Source: Gammaproteobacteria bacterium MFB021 (GTDB lineage: Bacteria > Pseudomonadota > Gammaproteobacteria > Pseudomonadales > Halomonadaceae). From it: 64,000 nucleotides of DNA. Numbering within the stretch: the stretch's first letter is position 1; each line of letters starts with the position of its first letter. Of the stretch, positions 47,680 through 55,998 are shown piece by piece. The stretch is from the NCBI GenBank assembly GCA_000737985.1, contig JNVT01000105.1:30103-94102 (forward strand). The letters are read 5' to 3'. The translations under genes were made by a program, and so were the position numbers. The notes below the pieces were generated by a model, which saw only the letters and a list, made by a program, of their open reading frames with translations, was not told where the DNA came from and ran no database searches.

Positions 47680-47808
47680 GTCTGAAAAATGCCTGCACTC
47701 GCCCATACGGCGTTAAAAATTGACTCAACATGCTCATTTACACCTCGTAAACTCCGCTCTTTCGTCAATTTTTGCCTTGTCTGGCCATCGCTCGCCGGTT
47801 TTTCAGAC
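47680..47808. repeat. 129-bp imperfect palindrome (dispersed intergenic element), copy 1
   Basis: Outer arms GTCTGAAAAA (47680) and TTTTTCAGAC (47799) and inner arms AAAAATTGAC (47715) and GTCAATTTTT (47764) are perfect inverted repeats. The element fills most of the deoC-nupC gap. It shares GCCTGCAC and GCGTTA with the element at 57764-57896. This sequence type resembles a repeat found often between genes in several gammaproteobacteria (from memory). It could form a long RNA hairpin that separates nupC and deo expression. Confidence 0.7.
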
Positions 47809-47851
47809 AGAGCTACGCGCAGAGAGAAAAATAGGGCGGCAGCGTGGGCGC

Positions 47852-47877
47852 GGGGCGGCATCGGTCTGTGCCGCCCC
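47852..47877 (-). terminator. Candidate terminator of nupC
   Basis: Nine-bp perfect stem GGGGCGGCA / TGCCGCCCC, 20 bases past the nupC stop. On the minus strand, a T-rich run appears ~20 bases further, so termination may be partial and allow readthrough into deoC. Confidence 0.5.
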
Positions 47878-47896
47878 GGTTCGTGTCGACCCGAGA

Positions 47897-49168
47897 TCAG
47901 GCGGTGCCGGCCAGGGCCAGGAAGATCCCCGCCAGGGTCGCCGACATCAGGTTGGAGAGGGTGCCGGCGAGCACCGCCTTGAGCCCGTAGCGGGCGATCT
48001 CGTGGCGGCGGTTGGGTGCCAGCGTGCCGAGGCCGCCGAGCAGGATCGCGATCGAGGAGAGGTTGGCGAAGCCGCACAGGGCGAACGACAGGATCGCCGC
48101 GGTGTGTGCCGACATCGCCTTACCGGTCTCCGCCACCAGGGTGTCGCCGCTGATGTAGGGCGCCAGATTGATATAGGCGACGAACTCGTTGACCACCAGT
48201 TTCTGGCCGATGAAGGAGCCGGCCAGGGTGGCTTCGTGCCAGGGGATGCCGAGCAGGAAGGCGAGCGGCGAGAAGAGCCAGCCGAGGATCATCGACAGGC
48301 TCAGCGAATCGACGCCGAACCAGCCACCGACACCGCCGAGAATCCCGTCGATCAGCGCGATCAGGCCGATGAAGGCGAGCAGCATGGCGCCGACGTTGGC
48401 GGCCAGCATCAGCCCCGAGGAAGCCCCGGTGGCCGCGGCGTCGAGCACGTTGGCCGGCTTGTCCTCGGCCTCGAGCACCTCCTTGGCCTGGCCGGTGTGG
48501 TCGTCCGGGGTCTCGGTCTCGGGCATCAGGATCTTGGCGAACAGCAGCCCGCCAGGCGCGGCCATGAACGATGCCGCGATCAGGTACTCCATGGGGATGC
48601 CGAGCTCGGCATACCCGGCGAGTACCGAGCCGGCCACCGAAGCCAGCCCGCCGCACATCACCGCGAACAGCTCGGACTTGGTCATGTTGGCGAGGAATGG
48701 ACGTACCACTAGCGGCGCTTCGGTCTGGCCGACGAAGACGTTGGCGGTGGCCGAGAGGGACTCGGTGCGCGAGGTGCCGAGTACCTTCTGAAGCGCCCCG
48801 CCGAGGATGCGCACCACCCACTGCATGATGCCCAGGTAGTAGAGCACCGCGGTCAGCGAGGAGAAGAAGATGATGATCGGCAGCACCTTGATGGCGAAGA
48901 CGAAGCCGATGTTGCTGGGGTCGGCGAGGTTGCCGAAGAGAAAGCCGATGCCGTCGTTGGCGTAGCTGATGACCTGACTGACCGCCCCGGAGATGGCCCC
49001 GAGCACGCTCTTGCCCACCGGCACGTAGAGCACGAAGGCGCCGATGCCGGCCTGAATCAGAAAGGCGCCGGCCACGGTGCGCAGGCGGATCGCCCGGCGA
49101 TTGCTCGAGAAGGCGAGCGCGATCAGCAGCAGAACGACGACGCCGACCAGACCCATGATGAGTGTCAT
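47897..49168 (-). CDS. nupC: Concentrative nucleoside transporter (NupC/CNT family)
   Basis: This 423-residue inner-membrane carrier has about 10 hydrophobic segments and the CNT signatures: [20 protein letters not shown], the [13 protein letters not shown] loop, and LVVNEFVAY near the C-terminus. It imports nucleosides with H+ or Na+. AAGGAC lies 6 bases before the start. It precedes the deo operon and stands divergent from tsx, its probable outer-membrane partner. Confidence 0.93.
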   Translation of the reverse strand: MTLIMGLVGVVVLLLIALAFSSNRRAIRLRTVAGAFLIQAGIGAFVLYVPVGKSVLGAISGAVSQVISYANDGIGFLFGNLADPSNIGFVFAIKVLPIIIFFSSLTAVLYYLGIMQWVVRILGGALQKVLGTSRTESLSATANVFVGQTEAPLVVRPFLANMTKSELFAVMCGGLASVAGSVLAGYAELGIPMEYLIAASFMAAPGGLLFAKILMPETETPDDHTGQAKEVLEAEDKPANVLDAAATGASSGLMLAANVGAMLLAFIGLIALIDGILGGVGGWFGVDSLSLSMILGWLFSPLAFLLGIPWHEATLAGSFIGQKLVVNEFVAYINLAPYISGDTLVAETGKAMSAHTAAILSFALCGFANLSSIAILLGGLGTLAPNRRHEIARYGLKAVLAGTLSNLMSATLAGIFLALAGTA

Positions 49169-49227
49169 GTTGTTGTCCTTGGTGTTGGTCTCGGAGAGGG
49201 GGAATTGCGGTTCTGTGTGCGCTTTTT

Positions 49228-49265
49228 AACATTTTTATGTTTGTCCAGTCACTTATTGTTTTTAT
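49228..49265. promoter_or_regulatory. Candidate DeoR/CytR-type operator upstream of nupC
   Basis: An AT-rich block holds the inverted repeat AACAT-TTTT-ATGTT (49228-49241) and two direct TTTTTAT motifs 27 bases apart (49232 and 49259). It lies 60 to 97 bases upstream of nupC, between nupC and tsx. A DeoR-type repressor gene is nearby, which makes this a plausible target. The specific pairing is inference. Confidence 0.4.
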
Positions 49266-49410
49266 TCTGACAACGCCATAGAGTGAGCGGCATCATCACT
49301 CCTTGTCTGTCTGGCCGCTCCACGGCGGCCGGGCTGCGCGCCGAGCAGGGCAGCCTGCGTTCGGCGCTGGCAGGGCGGAGATGAACCTGACGCTGAGGCG
49401 CACCGGCAGT

Positions 49411-49493
49411 GACGCCGCGACAACAATTCTGGCGCGATAGCAATCCTGGCGCGATAGCAATCCTGGCGCGATAGCAATGACGCCACGACAACA
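49411..49493. repeat. Three tandem 17-bp repeats bracketed by a 15-bp direct repeat
   Basis: CTGGCGCGATAGCAATC occurs at 49429-49445 and 49446-49462, with a 16-base copy at 49463-49478. GACGCCGCGACAACA (49411) and GACGCCACGACAACA (49479) flank the array with one mismatch. The array ends 43 bases before the tsx start. It could be a set of regulator sites or a simple slippage-type repeat. Confidence 0.8.
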
Positions 49494-49521
49494 GACAACA
49501 ACGAGACACATGGGAGAGGAC

Positions 49522-50484
49522 ATGAACGGGAACGGCATGAGCAAGGCCAGCGTCCTGCTGGCGCTATGGGGGCTGGCGGTCACGCCGGCATGGGCGGTCG
49601 ACGACGCGAGCGAGCAGGGCAGTGCGCCGGTGATCGAGCAGGAGACGCCGGCCGAGGGGCCGCAGGCGGTGGATGAGACCGCGGATGGGCCTTATCTCTC
49701 CGACTGGTACCACCAGAACCTGACCGTCATCGGCAGCAAGAACATTCGCTTCGGCCCGCAGCAGATCGACGATATCTATCTCGAATACGAATTCTTCGGC
49801 CGCAAGGGGCCGCTGGATCTCTACGGCTATATCGACTTTCCCAAGTTCTTCGGCATCGGCAACCGGCCCGATCGCGGCATCTTCGACAAGGGCTCGCCGG
49901 TCTTCATGGAGCTCGAGCCGCGGCTGTCGATCGATGATATGACCGGGCAGGACCTCAGCTTCGGACCGTTCAAAGAGTGGTTCGTCGCCTTCGATTACAT
50001 CTTCGACTGGGGCCACAACAGCGAGAATCGCCAGAACACCCTCTATGCGGGGCTGGGGACCGATATCGACACCGGCTCGCCGCTGGGGCTCTCGTTCAAT
50101 TTCTACAAGCGTCGCCAGTGGGAGAACTACGGCGCCGCCAACGAGAACTCCTGGGACGGCTATCGCGCCCAGCTCAACTACTCCTATCCGCTGGGTACTT
50201 TCGACAACGGTGCCTCGCTGGTCTATGTCGGCTTCACCAATCATGACTTCGGCTCGGACCTGGGCGACGGCAACTCGGTGCGTACCAACGAATCGACGGT
50301 GGCCACCAACGTGCTGCTGTACCAGTTCACTCACCTGCGCTTCATGGCGGTGGCACGCTACTTCCACAATGGCGGGCAGTGGAACGACGGCGTCACCCCG
50401 ACCTTCCCCAATGCCAGCGGTGAGAGTTTCGAACTGCGCTCCACCGGCTGGGGTTACTATCTGGGCGTCGGCTGGCAGTTCTGA
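49522..50484 (+). CDS. tsx: Tsx-like nucleoside-specific outer-membrane channel
   Basis: The protein has 320 residues with a signal peptide (ends TPAWA/VDD) and then an acidic linker. The mature part has alternating-strand barrel character and the Tsx/OmpK landmarks: SDWYHQNLTVIGS, DDIYLEYEFFGRKGPLDLYGYIDFPKF and a C-terminal GYYLGVGWQF with terminal Phe, as in outer-membrane barrels. Start 49522 follows AGAGGA. It should let nucleosides through the outer membrane for NupC, divergently encoded. Confidence 0.9.
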   Translation: MNGNGMSKASVLLALWGLAVTPAWAVDDASEQGSAPVIEQETPAEGPQAVDETADGPYLSDWYHQNLTVIGSKNIRFGPQQIDDIYLEYEFFGRKGPLDLYGYIDFPKFFGIGNRPDRGIFDKGSPVFMELEPRLSIDDMTGQDLSFGPFKEWFVAFDYIFDWGHNSENRQNTLYAGLGTDIDTGSPLGLSFNFYKRRQWENYGAANENSWDGYRAQLNYSYPLGTFDNGASLVYVGFTNHDFGSDLGDGNSVRTNESTVATNVLLYQFTHLRFMAVARYFHNGGQWNDGVTPTFPNASGESFELRSTGWGYYLGVGWQF

Positions 50485-50510
50485 TCGGTCTGCTTGTCGA
50501 TCCGTCGTGT

Positions 50511-50538
50511 CATCGGGGAGCCTGTGGGCTCCCCGATG
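50511..50538 (+). terminator. Hairpin after tsx
   Basis: A perfect 12-bp stem (CATCGGGGAGCC / GGCTCCCCGATG) with TGTG loop lies 27 bases after the tsx stop. Strong hairpin but no T-tract; the deoR start lies 73 bases further on. Confidence 0.6.
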
Positions 50539-50611
50539 TGTCTGGGTGGAAGCGACCTGACGTCAAGCGAGGATCAGCGATGATGGCGGTTGTTTGGGGG
50601 AGAGCGAACCT

Positions 50612-51388
50612 ATGAACGGACGCAGTGCGCAGCGTCTCGAGCGGCTGAGCGAGGCGCTCAAGCGTGCCGGCACGCTACCTCTCGCCGAGGCGGCGGCGCT
50701 GTGCGGGGTCTCGGAGATGACCATCCGGCGTGATATCGCCGCCAGTAGCGGTACCATCGCCTCGTTCGGCGGCCATCTGGTGATGGCCGACAATCCGCAG
50801 TTCGCCGCCGCCTACCATCTCGATACCCAGAAGGATCGCTTCGCCGCGGCCAAGGCGCGGCTGTGCCGCGAAGCCGCCGCACGCGTCGAGGAGGGCGATA
50901 CGCTGTTCATCGACTGCGGCACCACGCTGGTGTCGCTGTGCGCACAGCTGCCGCGTCAATCGAACGTGACCGTGGTCACCTACGCGCTCAATGTCGCCAA
51001 CGCCTTCAGCCAGCGCGACATGCCCAACATGCGTCTGGTGGTGCTGGGCGGGCTCTACTATCCGGCGTCGCAATCCTTCGGCGGTCAGGACGTCACCACG
51101 GCGATCCGACGCCTAGGTATCAACAAGGCGTTCATCTCGGCCGCCGGGGTGCAGATCGACAAGGGCGCCAGCTGTTTCCACTTCCATGAGGTGGCGCCCA
51201 AGCAGGCGGCCATCGAACACGCCGAGCGCAGCATCCTGGTCGCCGACGAGAGCAAGCTGGAGGTGATGCGCCCGGCGTTCTTCGCCGAGCTTGCCGAGTT
51301 CGATGCGGTGATCACCAGCGGCGAGCCGGGGCGTGCCTGGCAGGCGCGTGTCGCTGCGGCGGATGGGCCTGCGGTGAGCGTGGTCTGA
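50612..51388 (+). CDS. deoR: DeoR-family transcriptional repressor
   Basis: This regulator of 258 residues has an N-terminal helix-turn-helix (LPLAEAAALCGVSEMTIRRDI, residues ~20-42) and a sugar-phosphate-sensing domain (FIDCGTTLVSLCAQLP; the later VLGGLYYPASQSFGG line; LVADESKLEV). The residue pattern is like DeoR, the deoxyribose-5-phosphate-responsive repressor. I use ATG 50612; a TTG at 50594 is less likely. Its place beside tsx/nupC/deo supports control of that locus. No signs of transfer. Confidence 0.88.
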   Translation: MNGRSAQRLERLSEALKRAGTLPLAEAAALCGVSEMTIRRDIAASSGTIASFGGHLVMADNPQFAAAYHLDTQKDRFAAAKARLCREAAARVEEGDTLFIDCGTTLVSLCAQLPRQSNVTVVTYALNVANAFSQRDMPNMRLVVLGGLYYPASQSFGGQDVTTAIRRLGINKAFISAAGVQIDKGASCFHFHEVAPKQAAIEHAERSILVADESKLEVMRPAFFAELAEFDAVITSGEPGRAWQARVAAADGPAVSVV

Positions 51389-51534
51389 GTGGCCTGAGAG
51401 CGGGCTTCTGGTTATCCTCTGCTATCCTATGACTGGTGCGATGGCGTGGTGAATAATTCCTGCTTTTCGTAGGAAGATTTTGGCTGGCTGGGCACTTACC
51501 ATCCGGGTAAGCGTTTTTCCTTATCGTCTTCGGA

Positions 51535-51569
51535 GCGGATAGTCCGCGGGGTGCCGCGGGACTATCCGC
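51535..51569. promoter_or_regulatory. Long hairpin in the leader of the gabD-like gene
   Basis: Arms GCGGATAGTCC (51535-51545) and GGACTATCCGC (51559-51569) are perfectly complementary and enclose a second GCGG/CCGC stem. The hairpin ends 27 bases before the start codon. No T-tract follows. It may be an operator for the coupled PucR regulator, an mRNA leader structure, or a terminator of deoR. Confidence 0.55.
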
Positions 51570-51595
51570 CCGATGTCTGCTGCAGGAGCCCTATC

Positions 51596-53047
51596 ATGTC
51601 TTTGCCCGTTCCCTCCGCCAGTGCGCCTTTCTATCCCGCTGCCATCGCCGGCCATGACAGCCCGGCGGGGGCGCGCTATACGCTGCGCTCGCCAGCCAGC
51701 GGTGAGCCCATTGCCGAGGTCGCCGACTGTGGCGCCGAATCCGCGCAGGTGGCGGCAGACAACGCCCAGCGCGGCTTCGAGCAGTGGCGCCGGACCACGC
51801 CGTTCGAACGGGCGGCGCTGCTGAAGGCGTGGCACGCGGCCATGCTCGAGGCCAAGGAAACCCTGGCGCTGACCATGGCCCGGGAGATGGGCAAGCCGAT
51901 ACGCGAAGCCCGCGGCGAGGTCGACTACGCGGCTGGCTTCATCGAGTGGTTCGCCGAGCAGGCCAAGCGCATCGATGGCGATATCCTGCCCAGTCCGCAT
52001 CCGGACAAGCGCCTGTCGGTGCTGCGCCAGCCGGTGGGGCCGGTGTTCGCGATCACGCCGTGGAACTTCCCGGCGGCGATGATCACGCGCAAGGTAGCAC
52101 CGGGGCTGGCGGCCGGCTGCTCGGTGATCGTCAAGCCCGCCGAGCAGACCCCGATCACCGCGCTGATGCTGGCCGAGCTGTGGCGTCAGGTGGGTGGCCC
52201 GGCCGAGGTATTCCAGGTGATCACCGCCGAGCGTCCGGCTGCGATCAGCGAGGTGCTGATGAGCGATGCACGTATCCGCAAGCTCACCTTCACCGGCAGC
52301 ACCCCGGTGGGCAAGCGCCTCTACGCCCAGTCCGCCGCCACCATGAAGCGCATGTCGCTGGAACTGGGTGGACACGCGCCTTTCCTGGTCTTCGACGATG
52401 CCGATATCGACGCCGCGGTGGCCGAAGTGATGGCGAGCAAGTTCCGCAACGGTGGCCAGACCTGTGTCTGTACCAACCGTATCTATGTCCAGCGCGGTAT
52501 CTTCGACGCTTTTGCCGAGCGTCTGGCCGCTGCGGCCGGGTCGCTGACGATCGGCAATCCCGAAGACGAGGCGACCCAGGTCGGGCCGCTGGTCAGCCAA
52601 GCGGGGCGCGACAAGGCCCAGGCGCACATCGACGATGCCCTGGCCAAGGGCGCGCAGCGGCTGACGCAGGCGCCGCATGTCGACGGCCTCTACGTCGCGC
52701 CGACGGTGCTGGCCGGGGTGACATCGGAGATGCGCATCATGCAGGAGGAGACCTTCGGCCCGGTGGCACCGTTGATCGCCTTCGATGACGAGGCGGAGGC
52801 GATCGCCGCCGCCAACGACACCCCGTTCGGCCTCGCGGCCTATCTGTGGACACGCAGTCTGGGCCGCGCGGCGCGCGTTTCCGAGGCGCTCGACTACGGC
52901 ATCGTCGGCGTCAATGACGGCGCACCGTCGGTACCGCATGCGCCCTTCGGCGGGGTCAAGGACAGCGGTCTCGGGCGCGAGGGTGGTCACTACGGTATCG
53001 ACGAGTACCTCGACTGCAAGTTCGTCTCCACACGCCTGGATAGCTGA
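51596..53047 (+). CDS. gabD: NAD(P)-dependent succinate-semialdehyde dehydrogenase (GabD-like)
   Basis: This aldehyde dehydrogenase of 483 residues has TPWNFPAAMITRKVAPGLAAGCSVIVKPAEQTPITAL, the cofactor motif FTGSTPVGK, the catalytic ELGGHAP with Glu, and the catalytic Cys in FRNGGQTCVC, all as in GabD. It would convert succinic semialdehyde to succinate, the last step of GABA and some polyamine catabolism. AGGAG lies 7 bases before ATG 51596. No GABA transaminase gene is adjacent. The stop shares one base with the PucR start. Confidence 0.88.
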   Translation: MSLPVPSASAPFYPAAIAGHDSPAGARYTLRSPASGEPIAEVADCGAESAQVAADNAQRGFEQWRRTTPFERAALLKAWHAAMLEAKETLALTMAREMGKPIREARGEVDYAAGFIEWFAEQAKRIDGDILPSPHPDKRLSVLRQPVGPVFAITPWNFPAAMITRKVAPGLAAGCSVIVKPAEQTPITALMLAELWRQVGGPAEVFQVITAERPAAISEVLMSDARIRKLTFTGSTPVGKRLYAQSAATMKRMSLELGGHAPFLVFDDADIDAAVAEVMASKFRNGGQTCVCTNRIYVQRGIFDAFAERLAAAAGSLTIGNPEDEATQVGPLVSQAGRDKAQAHIDDALAKGAQRLTQAPHVDGLYVAPTVLAGVTSEMRIMQEETFGPVAPLIAFDDEAEAIAAANDTPFGLAAYLWTRSLGRAARVSEALDYGIVGVNDGAPSVPHAPFGGVKDSGLGREGGHYGIDEYLDCKFVSTRLDS

Positions 53048-54624
53048 TGGTCGAGGCGCCCTCGCTGCTGCCGGCGGAGCTGGATCTGGCCACGGCGCTG
53101 CGCGAGACCAAGTTGCGCCACGCCCGCGTGGTGGCCGGGGAGCGTTCGCTCTCGCGGCCGCTGCGCTGGGTCCACATGGTCGACCACCCGGATATCATCG
53201 CCTGGGTCCAGCCGGGCCAGCTGCTGCTGACCACCGGCTACCACTGGCCGGATGAGCCGGCGGCGGAGCGCGCTCTGATCGAGGCGCTGGCGGAGAAGGG
53301 GCTGGCCGGCGTGGCGCTGGCGGTGCCGCGTTTTCTGTCGGCGTTTCCGGCCACCAGCCGCGAGGTCGCCGAAGCGCTCGACTTTCCGCTGCTGGAGATA
53401 CCCTGGGATGTGCCCTTCAGCCAGATCACCGAGGAGGTGCACGCCTGGCTGATCGCCCGCCAGGGGCAACTGATCGCGCGCGCCGAGCGCATTCATCGCG
53501 ATCTTACCCGTTCGGCGCTGACCGCCGGCAGCCTGGGGGATATCGCTGTCGCCCTGAGCGCGCTGCTCGGGCGGGCGGTGCTGTTCACCGGGCTCGAGGG
53601 CGAGTGGCTGGGCGGCAGCAGCGAACGGGATGCCTGGCCCTTGCCGACGCCAGCGGCGCAGCAGGCGGCGGAAGCGGTGACGGGCAGCCAGGCGTGCTCG
53701 CTGGACGATCCGGGGCGTGACGGGCAGCGCTGGCTGGCCTGCCCGGTGCGCATCCAGGAGGCGCGGGCGGCGCTTCTATGGATCGATGAGTCCGGCGCCC
53801 GGGTGAGCGAACTGGAGCGCCGCGCGGCGGAGCAGGCGGCGCTGATCTCGGCGCTGCATCTCTCGCACCAGCGCGCGCTGCAGGCCCAGGAGTCGCGGCT
53901 CGGTTACGCCTTCGTCGACTCGCTGCTGGAGGGGCGCTTCGAGGCCACGCCAGCGGCGCTGGAGCGCGCCACCCTGCAGGGTTGGGAGCCCCAGGCGGCG
54001 TATCAGGTGTGCGCCATTCTGCTCAACGAGCCGGTGCCGCTCAGCCCCGAGGGGCTCTCCCGGCGCGAGCGCTGGGAGCGCCGTCTGAGCCGCTATCTGC
54101 AGGGCATCGAGCAGCCGCCGCTGATTTCGGTCTCGCTCAACCAGCTGCTGTTTCTGCTGCGCAGCGATGTCTCGCCCGTGGCGCTGTGGCGGCGGCTGGG
54201 CGATGGCGAATCGGCGATGGCGGTCAGCCGGCTGGTGCGGGGCGCTGCGGAGACCGCCAAGGGCGCCGACGACGTGGCGCGGTTGACCGCTACGCTGCGA
54301 CCGGGGGAGCTGCGCGACTTCGAATCGATGCTGTTCAGCCGGGTGCTGGAGGGGGACGACGACGCCCGCAGGCTGTTTCTGGCGCGGATCACCGAGGCGC
54401 TCGATCCGGGCGAACGGGGCACCAGCCTGCGTCAGACCCTCGCAGCGCTGGCCGACCACGGCTTTCATCTGGCGCAGACCGCGCGGGCGCTGGATATCCA
54501 TATCAGCACGCTGCGCTATCGCCTGGAGCGCCTGCGCGAGGTGCTGGGCATGGATCTGGACGATACCGAGGTGCGCCTGCAGCTGCAGGTGGCGATGCGC
54601 CTGTGGGCGCTGAAGGACGACTGA
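53047..54624 (+). CDS. PucR-family transcriptional regulator
   Basis: The regulator is 525 residues long. An N-terminal PucR domain (residues ~10-135: LRETKLRHARVVAGERSLSRPLRWVHMVDHPDIIAWVQPGQLLLTTGY, and FPLLEIPWDVPFSQITEEV) leads to a GGDEF-like middle without catalytic motifs. The last ~70 residues are an HTH_30 DNA-binding domain (ADHGFHLAQTARALDIHISTLRYRLERL). PucR-type regulators control purine, GABA or amino-acid catabolism. Start-stop overlap with gabD (TGATG) suggests it controls that gene. Confidence 0.9.
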   Translation: MVEAPSLLPAELDLATALRETKLRHARVVAGERSLSRPLRWVHMVDHPDIIAWVQPGQLLLTTGYHWPDEPAAERALIEALAEKGLAGVALAVPRFLSAFPATSREVAEALDFPLLEIPWDVPFSQITEEVHAWLIARQGQLIARAERIHRDLTRSALTAGSLGDIAVALSALLGRAVLFTGLEGEWLGGSSERDAWPLPTPAAQQAAEAVTGSQACSLDDPGRDGQRWLACPVRIQEARAALLWIDESGARVSELERRAAEQAALISALHLSHQRALQAQESRLGYAFVDSLLEGRFEATPAALERATLQGWEPQAAYQVCAILLNEPVPLSPEGLSRRERWERRLSRYLQGIEQPPLISVSLNQLLFLLRSDVSPVALWRRLGDGESAMAVSRLVRGAAETAKGADDVARLTATLRPGELRDFESMLFSRVLEGDDDARRLFLARITEALDPGERGTSLRQTLAALADHGFHLAQTARALDIHISTLRYRLERLREVLGMDLDDTEVRLQLQVAMRLWALKDD

Positions 54625-54677
54625 GCGCTCGCCACTACCGGCGAGCCCAATGACGACTACCGACAAGAGGCCGAGCG

Positions 54678-55397
54678 ATGCAACTGACCGATTTCGACAC
54701 CCTGACCTTCGATGTCTACGGCACCCTGATCGACTGGGAGAGCGGCATGGTGGCGGGGCTGCAGCCGCTGCTCGAGCGCACCGAGCTGAGCCTGAGCCGC
54801 GACCAGGTGCTCGAGGCGCATGCGCGCCACGAGTCGAGCCAGCAGCGCTACACCCCGCACCTGCAGTATCGCTGGCTGCTGGCGGTGGTCTACAAGCGGC
54901 TGGCCGAGGAGTGGGGCGTGACGGTGACCCACGATGAGTGCCTGGCCTACGGCGACTTCGTCAAGCAGTGGCCGGCCTTTGCCGATAGCGCGGCGGCACT
55001 CGGCTATCTCAAGCAGCACTACAAGCTGGTGGTGCTCTCCAACGTCGACAACGAAAGCTTCGCCTACAGCCAGCGCAAGCTGGAGGTCGAGTTCGATGCG
55101 GTCTATACCGCCGAGGACATCGGCTCCTACAAGCCTTCGCCGCGCAATTTCGACTATCTGCTGGAGAAGCTCGGCCAGCGCGGCATCGACAAGGCGCGCA
55201 TTCTGCATACCGCGGAGAGTCTGTTCCACGATCATCAGCCGGCCAACCAGCATGGTCTGGCCAACTGCTGGATCTACCGCCGCCACGATCAGCAAGGCTT
55301 CGGCGCGACCATGGACCCGGGCGAGATGCCGCGGATCGACTTCCGCTTCGACAGCATGGCGGCCCTGGCGGACGCGCACCGCGAGCTAGTGGGCTGA
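54678..55397 (+). CDS. HAD-superfamily type II haloacid dehalogenase-like hydrolase
   Basis: A 239-residue protein opens with the nucleophile Asp motif FDVYGTLIDW and continues with VVLSNVDNESF (motif II) and SYKPSPRNFDYLL (motif III Lys). The later HTAESLFHDHQPAN supplies the acidic/His motif. The layout is that of L-2-haloacid dehalogenases (type II), but many members act on phosphate or other substrates. AGAGG lies 8 bases before ATG. It follows the PucR gene by 53 bases on the same strand. Confidence 0.8.
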   Translation: MQLTDFDTLTFDVYGTLIDWESGMVAGLQPLLERTELSLSRDQVLEAHARHESSQQRYTPHLQYRWLLAVVYKRLAEEWGVTVTHDECLAYGDFVKQWPAFADSAAALGYLKQHYKLVVLSNVDNESFAYSQRKLEVEFDAVYTAEDIGSYKPSPRNFDYLLEKLGQRGIDKARILHTAESLFHDHQPANQHGLANCWIYRRHDQQGFGATMDPGEMPRIDFRFDSMAALADAHRELVG

Positions 55398-55952
55398 GTC
55401 GCTGGCGCGCCAGACCTGGACTTCGTCGATGCCGAGTTCGCGGAATTCGGCCTGGCGCAGTGATGCTTCCTCGCGCAGAAAGAATTCGTCGAGCTGGGGC
55501 GGTGCGATCTCGGTGGCCGAGAGCATGGCGTGGACCTGGCCGCGATGATGAGTCTGGTGCACGAAGAGGTGCGCCAGTACGCGATGGGCGGGTTCATGCT
55601 GTCGATGCGTGCTGCGTATCAGCACCGTCTCTTGCGCCAGCCACGCGGGCGTGGCGCCTTCGCACAGCGCGATCAGACGCCGGTCGAGGGCCTCCTGGGC
55701 CGGCTTCAGAGTGGTGATCGCGGCGTGGGGCAGCTCGTCGTCGAAGGCGCCGAGCCCCAAGTTGCCGCCTTCGAGAGCATCGATATAGTAGGCGTCGACG
55801 ATCAGGATATGGTTGAGCGTGGCGTGGATCGAGGGGAAGAAGCTGCTGCGTTCGGCGTGCAGGGCTTCCTGTGACAGGTCGGCACAGGCCGTGAGCAGGC
55901 GGTGATTGGACCAAAGGTTGCAGTAGGCTTGGTGACGAAAGTGTTCGATCAT
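55386..55952 (-). CDS. DinB-family protein
   Basis: This 188-residue protein has the four-helix DinB fold with the conserved His pattern: HRLLTACADLS near the N-terminus, HATLNHILIVDAYYIDAL in the middle and HLFVHQTHHRGQVHAML near the C-terminus. The three His-bearing helices form the metal site. Some relatives are thiol-dependent or chemical-detoxifying enzymes (for example bacillithiol or mycothiol transferases), but the role here is unknown. It overlaps the HAD gene end convergently by 12 bases. GAGGGA lies 8 bases before the start. Confidence 0.85.
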   Translation of the reverse strand: MIEHFRHQAYCNLWSNHRLLTACADLSQEALHAERSSFFPSIHATLNHILIVDAYYIDALEGGNLGLGAFDDELPHAAITTLKPAQEALDRRLIALCEGATPAWLAQETVLIRSTHRQHEPAHRVLAHLFVHQTHHRGQVHAMLSATEIAPPQLDEFFLREEASLRQAEFRELGIDEVQVWRASDSAH

Positions 55953-55998
55953 GGCGGAAATCCCTCACGCTTGTCGCGACGTCATCGTTGGAGTCGAT

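Noticed and set aside
46021..47685. 554-codon plus-strand frame across deoA and deoC
   Set aside because: Antisense to two genes with clear active-site motifs; composition is typical of a shadow frame.
49411..49493. CRISPR-like array before tsx
   Set aside because: The 17-bp copies abut with no spacers and there are no cas genes.
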